From: Paenibacillus sp. P25
Lineage (GTDB): Bacteria > Bacillota > Bacilli > Paenibacillales > NBRC-103111
Length of the DNA: 64,000 nt
Assembly: GCA_024704175.1 (NCBI GenBank)
Contig: CP085629.1
Location: 1,984,001 to 2,048,000 of the forward strand
Reading direction: 5' to 3'
Position 1 is the stretch's first letter, and the number at the start of each line of letters is the position of its first letter. Under the pieces are notes generated by a model that worked only from the letters and a program-made list of their open reading frames with translations, was not told the DNA's origin and searched no databases. Shown here piece by piece: positions 58,550 through 64,000 of this stretch. Made by a program: the position numbers and the translations under genes.

Positions 58550-59473
58550 TTAGTAAAGACCATCCTGACCCAAACGTTTGGTCGCCTTATTGGCGGTATA
58601 GAGCAGGACGAAGTTGATCACCGACTTGAACAAGCCGACCGCGGTCGAGGTTCCGTAGCTGGAGCCGACAGCGAAAGTGCGCCGGTAAATGTACGTGTCG
58701 AGAATGTCCGACTTTTCGTAAACCGCAGGGTTGTACAGGTTGAAAATTTGGTCGAACCCCCGCCGCCCGAGCTCATCGTCCGTCCGATTTGCAATATCAG
58801 CAAAATGACGACGGTGCTCTTGAGCGATGGCCATGTAATGTGCAGCATCTGCTGGAACCGGTTCGCCCCGTCGATGGAGGCCGCCTCGTACAAAGCCGGG
58901 TTGATGCCGGCAATCGCCGCCAAATAAATGATCGTGCCCCAGCCCATGTCCTTCCACAAGCTGCTGCCGTAAATGAGACCGTGGAAGTAGTCCGGATCGA
59001 CCAGCAGGCTGACTTTTTCGAGCCCGACCAGCACGAGCAGCTGGTTCAACACGCCGAAAGCGCCGAGAAAGTTGACCATAATGCCGCTGACGATAACCCA
59101 TGACAAAAAATGCGGGAACGTGTAAAACGACTTGGTAAAACTGCTTCAGCCTCATGCGGCGGACTTCGTTGATCAGCAGCGCGACCGCGATCGGCACGGG
59201 AAACTCGAAAACCAGCCGGCCCAGCGAGATGATGAGCGTATTGCGGAACGCCACCCAAAAATCCTGCAGACCGAAAATTTCCCTGAAGTTCGCGAGCCCG
59301 ACCCATTCGCTGCCCCAAATGCCCTTAGCAAAGTTGAACTCCTTGAACGCGAGGATAATGCCGTAAAGCGGGACGTAATCGAACACGATGTAATACGCAA
59401 GCAGCGGCAAGGCAAGTAGGTACAAATATTTGTGTGCGGCCATCTGCTTCCATAAGCTTCTTCCTGTTGCCAA
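58550..59473 (-). CDS. Carbohydrate ABC permease, LplB type (two frameshifts)
   Basis: TTG 59473 after AAAGGGG gives MATGRSLWKQMAAHKYLYLL. Spans include YLYLLALPLLAYYIVFDYVP and a late VINFVLLYTANKA; the EAA loop is PALYEAASIDGANRFQQML. Frame changes near 59105 (HVPAFF to SWVIVSGIM) and 58765 (GRTMSSGG to FDQIFNLYNP) break an otherwise normal protein of about 307 residues. First gene of the transporter operon. Confidence 0.85.
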   Translation of the reverse strand: MATGRSLWKQMAAHKYLYLLALPLLAYYIVFDYVPLYGIILAFKEFNFAKGIWGSEWVGLANFREIFGLQDFWVAFRNTLIISLGRLVFEFPVPIAVALLINEVRRMRLKQFYQVVLHVPAFFVMGYRQRHYGQLSRRFRRVEPAARAGRARKSQPAGRSGLLPRSHLRQQLVEGHGLGHDHLFGGDCRHQPGFVRGGLHRRGEPVPADAAHYMAIAQEHRRHFADIANRTDDELGRRGFDQIFNLYNPAVYEKSDILDTYIYRRTFAVGSSYGTSTAVGLFKSVINFVLLYTANKATKRLGQDGLY

Positions 59474-59682
59474 GCGAACACCCCTTTCTCTTTGAAATCG
59501 CATTCATATCTGCTTTTAGTATAGCCGCCCGTCTTGCGCCGCCATATGTATATTTCTAAGCGGTTCTATGTATTTTTTTCATCAGTTTGTCTTCGGAAAA
59601 AAAATACGCCCGTTCGGCACCGGCAGTCGATTAGGATCGGCTCGGTTCCAAAGCGGGCGCAAGGCACACGGCGCTGCAGCCG

Positions 59683-61141
59683 TCAGTTGCCGTTGCGGTA
59701 CGCCGTAGGGGTTTTCCCCGTTTGCTTCTTGAACAATTTGGCAAAGTAAAAATAATCGTGATACCCGACCTGCTCGGCAATCTCGCTGACGGTAAGCGAG
59801 GTGCCGCGCAGCAGCTCGCAGGCGCGCTCCATGCGGATCCCGGTCAAATATTTCGTAAAATTGACCCGCGGCTCCTTCTTGAACAGGTGGCTCACGTAGT
59901 TGGGGTGGATGTAGAACTTTTTGGAAATGTCCTGGATGGACACGTCGCTCTGGAAATGCTCGTTCACGTACCGCACAATTTGCCGGAACGTCTCCTCTCC
60001 GCGCGAATCCGCCGCTTCCGCCCCGGCGGGTACGAAGCTGCTCTCGATCAGCCCGTACAGCTCATCGCACATCTCCGACACGTTGCCGAAGACCCCCGCC
60101 AATTGATCATAGTCGGACATATACTGCTCCGTATAATCGCCCGCCGTCCGGTAAGCAAAAGATAGCATCACGTTGTACAGCCGCAGTGCGTGGCGGATCG
60201 TATACTCCCCGACCGGAACAGCGGCAGCAGCCTGTCCAGACCTTGGCGGACGAGTGCCCCGTCCTTCTGCTGCGTTCCTTCGTCCAAGAGGCGCAGCGCC
60301 TCCGGGGTCAGCTCGGTCCGCCTCTGCGGAACCGGTTCGGCTTCTCCTAGCTTCCGCCCCTCTGCGGTAAAATAGCGGTATGACGCTTCGCTTGCCGCCT
60401 CAATCCGCTCGCGTAAAAGCGATACCCCATGAAATACGCCGCCGATGCCGGCTCCCCGGGTTTGCGGCGGCAGGCGGCTCTCCAGCAGGCTCTGCACTTC
60501 CGGCCGGTCGCGTTCTTTCAGCAAATACGCGGTCTTGCCCCTCCCGATCCGCAGCGGGATCGCCGCCGGACCTTCCGCGAACGGATGGCCGCCGCCCTGT
60601 ACGACGACCGCGAACATCCCTTCTTCCCGTTCTCCGGCCCGGCCCGGACGGAAATTCAGCTTCTCCAGCGACCGCCCGATTTCCGCAGCGGATGCGGAAT
60701 CCTCTGCATCCTGCTCGTAAATGGCCTGCAGCGACTCGTGGCGAAGCGCATGATCGGCCTGCACGATTTTCTTTTTCGCCGCCATCAGCGACTCCATAAT
60801 CTCATCCCGTTTGAACGGCTTCAGGCAGTAGCCCGCCGCCCCGTATTGCATCGCCTGCTTGGCGTATTCGAATTCCGCATACCCGCTTGCGACGATGCAG
60901 TGCACCGGAATTTCCGCTTCCTGCAGCCGGCGGATCAGCTCGATTCCGTTCATGCCGGGCATCCGGATGTCCAGGAAGGCGATATCCGGCCGGACCCGGG
61001 AGATGAGCTCGAACGCTTCGATGCCGTTATACGCCTCCCCGCGATCCGAAAGCCGTGACCGTCCCAATCGACAGTCCCTTTCAAGCTTTCCAATATCCAT
61101 TTTTCGTCGTCCACCAGCACGATCTTAAACAAGTCTGCCAC
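59683..61141 (-). CDS. YesN-type response regulator with AraC output (two frameshifts)
   Basis: About 486 residues. Receiver: FKIVLVDDEKWILESLKG with acidic pocket, FLDIRMPGMNGIEL with the phosphoacceptor Asp, KPFKRDE with the Lys. A middle linker domain follows. Output: IQDISKKFYIHPNYVSHLFK and TVSEIAEQVGYHDYFYFAKL. CCCC at 61037-61040 lacks one base (corrected AGEAYNGIEAFELI), and another shift near 60200 rejoins FPVGEYTIRHALRLYN. Overlaps the kinase gene end by 15 bases. It probably activates the adjacent transporter. Confidence 0.88.
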
Positions 61142-62912
61142 TCCTTACGGGAATTTGGAGGATAACTTCCGTCCCCTTGTCCGGGGCACTGCTCACGGAC
61201 ACAATCCCATAGTCCGGTCCGTAGGCGAACTTCATCCGGCTGTTTACGTTCATCATACCAATATGCCGGCGCCCCGCGGCGTTAAGATTATTCGAAGATG
61301 GCTCGCTCCGCCAAGTCGCCGCGAATCTGCTCCAGCGTTGCCGGATCCATTCCGACGCCGTCGTCCTTCACCCACAGCAGCAAATTTTCCCCTTCCCTCC
61401 TGCAGCCGATTTGCAAGCGGCATTTGTGAAGGCATGGCTCGATGCCGTGGAACACGGCGTTTTCCACGAGCGGCTGCATGATCATTTTGATCACCTCAAG
61501 CTCCCGGCATGAGTCGTCGAATTCGTAAATCGCGTCAAACCGGTCCGCAAAGCGGATTTGCTGAATGGAAACGTACGCCTCGACCGTCTCCATCTCCTCC
61601 TTCAGCAGCACAACCTCGCCGCCCTTCACACTGTAGCGGAAAATGAGACTGAGCGCATCCGTCATGTCGCGGATCTCTTGTACGCCTTTCACATAAGCGA
61701 TGCCTTTGATCGTTTCCAGTGTGTTGTACAAAAAATGCGGGTTGATCTGGCTTTTCAAAAATTGCAGCTCCGCCTGCTTCTTCAACAAGTTCAGCTCGAA
61801 AATGTGAGTCCTCGAATCGATCAGTTTGGAGGCCAGATCGTCGATTTCGTCCAGCAGCGAATTGAACTGTCTCGCCATGATGCTGATTTCCGCATATCCC
61901 TCCAGCGCTACGCGTTTCTTCATATGATCCAGCCCTTTGGCTCGCAGTCCGTAGACAAACGTCATAAACGAGCTGATCGGGTGCAAAATGTTGCGGCTGA
62001 TCGCAATGTAGAACGCGTACATCACGACAATCAGCAGCACGAACATGCCTAGCATCAGCCGCTTCACTTCTTCGAGCCCGTGGAACAGCTCTTCCACCGG
62101 GAACACGCTGACGATCATGCCGCCGATTTCCGGAAGCGATTCCTTCTGGATGATAAATTCCTCGCCGTTTCGGCGAAATGATGCCGAATTCCCTTCATCT
62201 TCGATCCGCTTCTCCACATCAGGCGGCGCCGCTGGCCCATCATCGAAGGGTTGTTTCCGGAGCTGATGACGCGATGGCGATCCAGCACGTAGAAGCTCCC
62301 CGCCACCGTCGTCGGCATGTTGTCTATTTTCGGGGCGACGGCCTGCAAATCGAGCACCATGACGGCATAGCCGATCTTTTTTTCCGAGGACGACGGATGG
62401 CGGATATCGTAAACGGGTACCCCTACGTACATGACATGACTTTTATAATAAGGGGAATAATGCACCCCCGTGTAATAAGCGTTCGTGCGCTCGGGGAACT
62501 CGGAGAACGGGATCATCTCCCGGCAGCCTACGCAGTTATAGGAGCTGATGCCTTCACCTAGCAGAACGACACCCAGAATGCCCTGCTTCATCGACTGCAG
62601 GTTGACAAACAGCTTCTCGAGTTTGTTGTTCAGCTCGTATTGCTTGAGCCGGTCCTCCTCCAGCAAGTACTCCTGGACCAGGTCGTTGTACGCAATGTTC
62701 GGCAAAATCCGGTTGATCGTATCCACATTGGAAGCAATGCTTTGTCTGATCGCAGAGATGATTTCGGCTGTATACTCCTTGTTACGTTTATACGTGATAT
62801 TCGAAATTTGTCCAAAGCCCCAGACCGCCGTCGCCGACAAAATGAGCAAAATAATGATCCCCAGGCAAAGCAGCTGCAGCCGAATCGAATATTTTCTTAG
62901 CAAACCGAACAT
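61127..62912 (-). CDS. YesM-type sensor histidine kinase (frameshifts in this copy)
   Basis: About 594 residues. N-terminal span LLCLGIIILLILSATAVWGF, an extracellular dCache-like sensor (residues 35-280), second span LGMFVLLIVVMYAFYIAI, HAMP, then LLKKQAELQFLKSQINPHFL with the phosphorylated His and the ATPase part MIMQPLVENAVFHGIEP, VKDDGVGM. Shifts lie near 62230 (GMGQRRR corrected to GPAAPPDVEKRIEDE) and 61300, after which HIGMMNVNSRMKFAYG leads to TAA at 61127. It senses an outside sugar and signals to the regulator next to it. Confidence 0.88.
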
Positions 62913-63079
62913 GCGCTTCCCCCTCGCCGCGCTTAACTTACTGTTTTTAACCTATTCTCGCAAAGATGGCCGCTTTCCTCTTTTGCAGCGTGATTCCGGA
63001 AAACCAGGATAACCGGCCACACCGAAGCAGCAACGACTTTCCCGTTTCATTACTGGCTTCATTCGGTTGTATAAAAACA

Positions 63080-63108
63080 AAAATCATCGCCGTGAAAGCG
63101 ATGATTTA
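63080..63108. terminator. Probable terminator hairpin
   Basis: AAATCATCGC (63081-63090) pairs with GCGATGATTT (63098-63107) around a 7-base loop. It lies between the kinase and the MFS gene. The rest of 62913-63262 shows no gene. Confidence 0.65.
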
Positions 63109-63262
63109 AATCATTCCAAATATCCCATACCCGCACTCAAAGAGTAAATTCTCTCATCAACCTATATTCTTTGCGCACTCGCCTGGTATTGGTCATGCAC
63201 TTCGAATCGTCATTATCATTCATATTCATTCATGGCGACCCTTTTAACGTATTGTTGTAAAT

Positions 63263-64000
63263 TTACTGCAATGACTGACCTTGGCGAATCTCTGTATCGT
63301 GCCGACCTTGTCTTGATAACCATAGGGAAAACCCGGCTGCAAGGAAAGCGAGCAATAAACTGATCGCTCCCATCCAGCCGACATGCTTCTCGGAGAATAG
63401 ATCGACCGTAAAGCCGCCGATTGCCGCGCCCAAGGCCATACCCAATTGAAGGATGGAATTATTCAAGCTGAGCATGACATCGGAATAACGGGGCGCAAGC
63501 GTGATCAAATAGTATTGCTGAACCGCTACGGTAGACCATGCCGACAGAGCCCAAACCATTAGAACGAGCAACGTGACAATAAGAGACTTGGCAAGAACGG
63601 TCAGAAGCAGCAAGACTGTGCCATGAACCAGCAGTCCGGTTAACAGTGTCCGGGGAACCCCCCATTTATCCGTACCGAATCCTCCTAGTCGAGCTCCGGC
63701 GATGCTGAATAACCCGAAGGCGAATAATCCCATACTGACCTCGCTTGGATCCAGCTTCACCACCTTTAATAGAAATGGTGAAATATAGGTAAAGGCAACG
63801 GAATATCCCATAATCCAGAATAGAGTCGTCAAGAGCGCGCTTGTAATACGCAGTTCTTTAAAGAGGGCAAATTGCTGCTTGAAAGGAATCGGTGCTTGAC
63901 CGGGTATCGCAGGGATACCTTTAATAATCGAGATAAGTATTGGAATCGTAAGCGGCCCGATCCCCGCAAATATATAGCGCCAATCCGTATGAGTGGCTAC
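63263..64000 (-). CDS. MFS transporter (DHA1/AraJ-like), C-terminal part
   Basis: The gene enters from beyond the window end; 246 residues are seen with six to seven spans: YIFAGIGPLTIPILISII, TTLFWIMGYSVAFTYISPFL, VSMGLFAFGLFSIAGARLGG, LIVTLLVLMVWALSAWSTVA, and LNNSILQLGMALGAAIGGF as the eleventh span. It ends with a short polar tail. Sugar or drug efflux is likely. It is the last minus-strand gene and appears separate from the YesMN unit. Confidence 0.85.
   Translation of the reverse strand, partial: VATHTDWRYIFAGIGPLTIPILISIIKGIPAIPGQAPIPFKQQFALFKELRITSALLTTLFWIMGYSVAFTYISPFLLKVVKLDPSEVSMGLFAFGLFSIAGARLGGFGTDKWGVPRTLLTGLLVHGTVLLLLTVLAKSLIVTLLVLMVWALSAWSTVAVQQYYLITLAPRYSDVMLSLNNSILQLGMALGAAIGGFTVDLFSEKHVGWMGAISLLLAFLAAGFSLWLSRQGRHDTEIRQGQSLQ

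Overview
The window looks like chromosome of a spore-forming Paenibacillus-like Firmicute. The grounds are a sigma-K fragment, a CwlJ-type spore cortex hydrolase, YesMN/LplB-style sugar uptake genes, DUF4091 and DUF6528 proteins and gram-positive lipoproteins with strong Shine-Dalgarno (SD) sites. No rRNA, complete tRNA or CRISPR array was seen.

Layout. 0-4 kb: end of a VanS-type kinase, then vanH, a D-Ala:D-Lac ligase, vanX and a dedicated MurG-like transferase, a glycopeptide-resistance operon. 4-13 kb: a receiver-like protein, a decayed GntR regulator, a large secreted beta-helix protein, a 335-bp tandem duplication, a GH43-like hydrolase and remnants of other carbohydrate genes, sigK and a large unknown protein. 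13-19 kb: an IclR regulator, copper amine oxidase, small membrane protein, AmtB and PII, with three matching palindromes between the oxidase and AmtB genes; this reads as an amine-to-ammonia nitrogen unit. 19-29 kb: small accessory genes and an arsenic island (arsR, arsB, arsC, arsI, phosphatase, marR, flavoprotein, broken arsM, second broken arsC), flanked by repeats and dead recombinases. 29-42 kb: nadB, truncated nadC, many decayed genes, a large XRE-STAND-TPR regulator, cwlJ and small accessory genes. 42-64 kb: a glycan-use region with a TIM-barrel protein, a multi-domain surface protein, two solute-binding proteins, two permeases, three paralogous DUF6528 proteins, a sugar isomerase, DUF4091, AraC and a YesN/YesM two-component pair, ending in an MFS transporter.

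Two themes cut across the window. First, a 145-bp repeat with TGTCGGG/CCCGACA ends occurs about six times and abuts truncated genes (sigK, a large protein, a tyrosine recombinase, arsM, cobW, nadC). It carries several 18-bp internal repeats and a terminator hairpin, like a non-autonomous remnant of a transposon with multiple transposase-binding sites. A separate stem-loop repeat sits 5' of several one-gene accessory units. Second, at least fourteen otherwise intact genes are each one base short in a run of 4-6 G or C. This pattern points to homopolymer errors in the assembly, so I annotate those genes across the shift. Genes with internal deletions, stop codons or lost ends are called pseudogenes.
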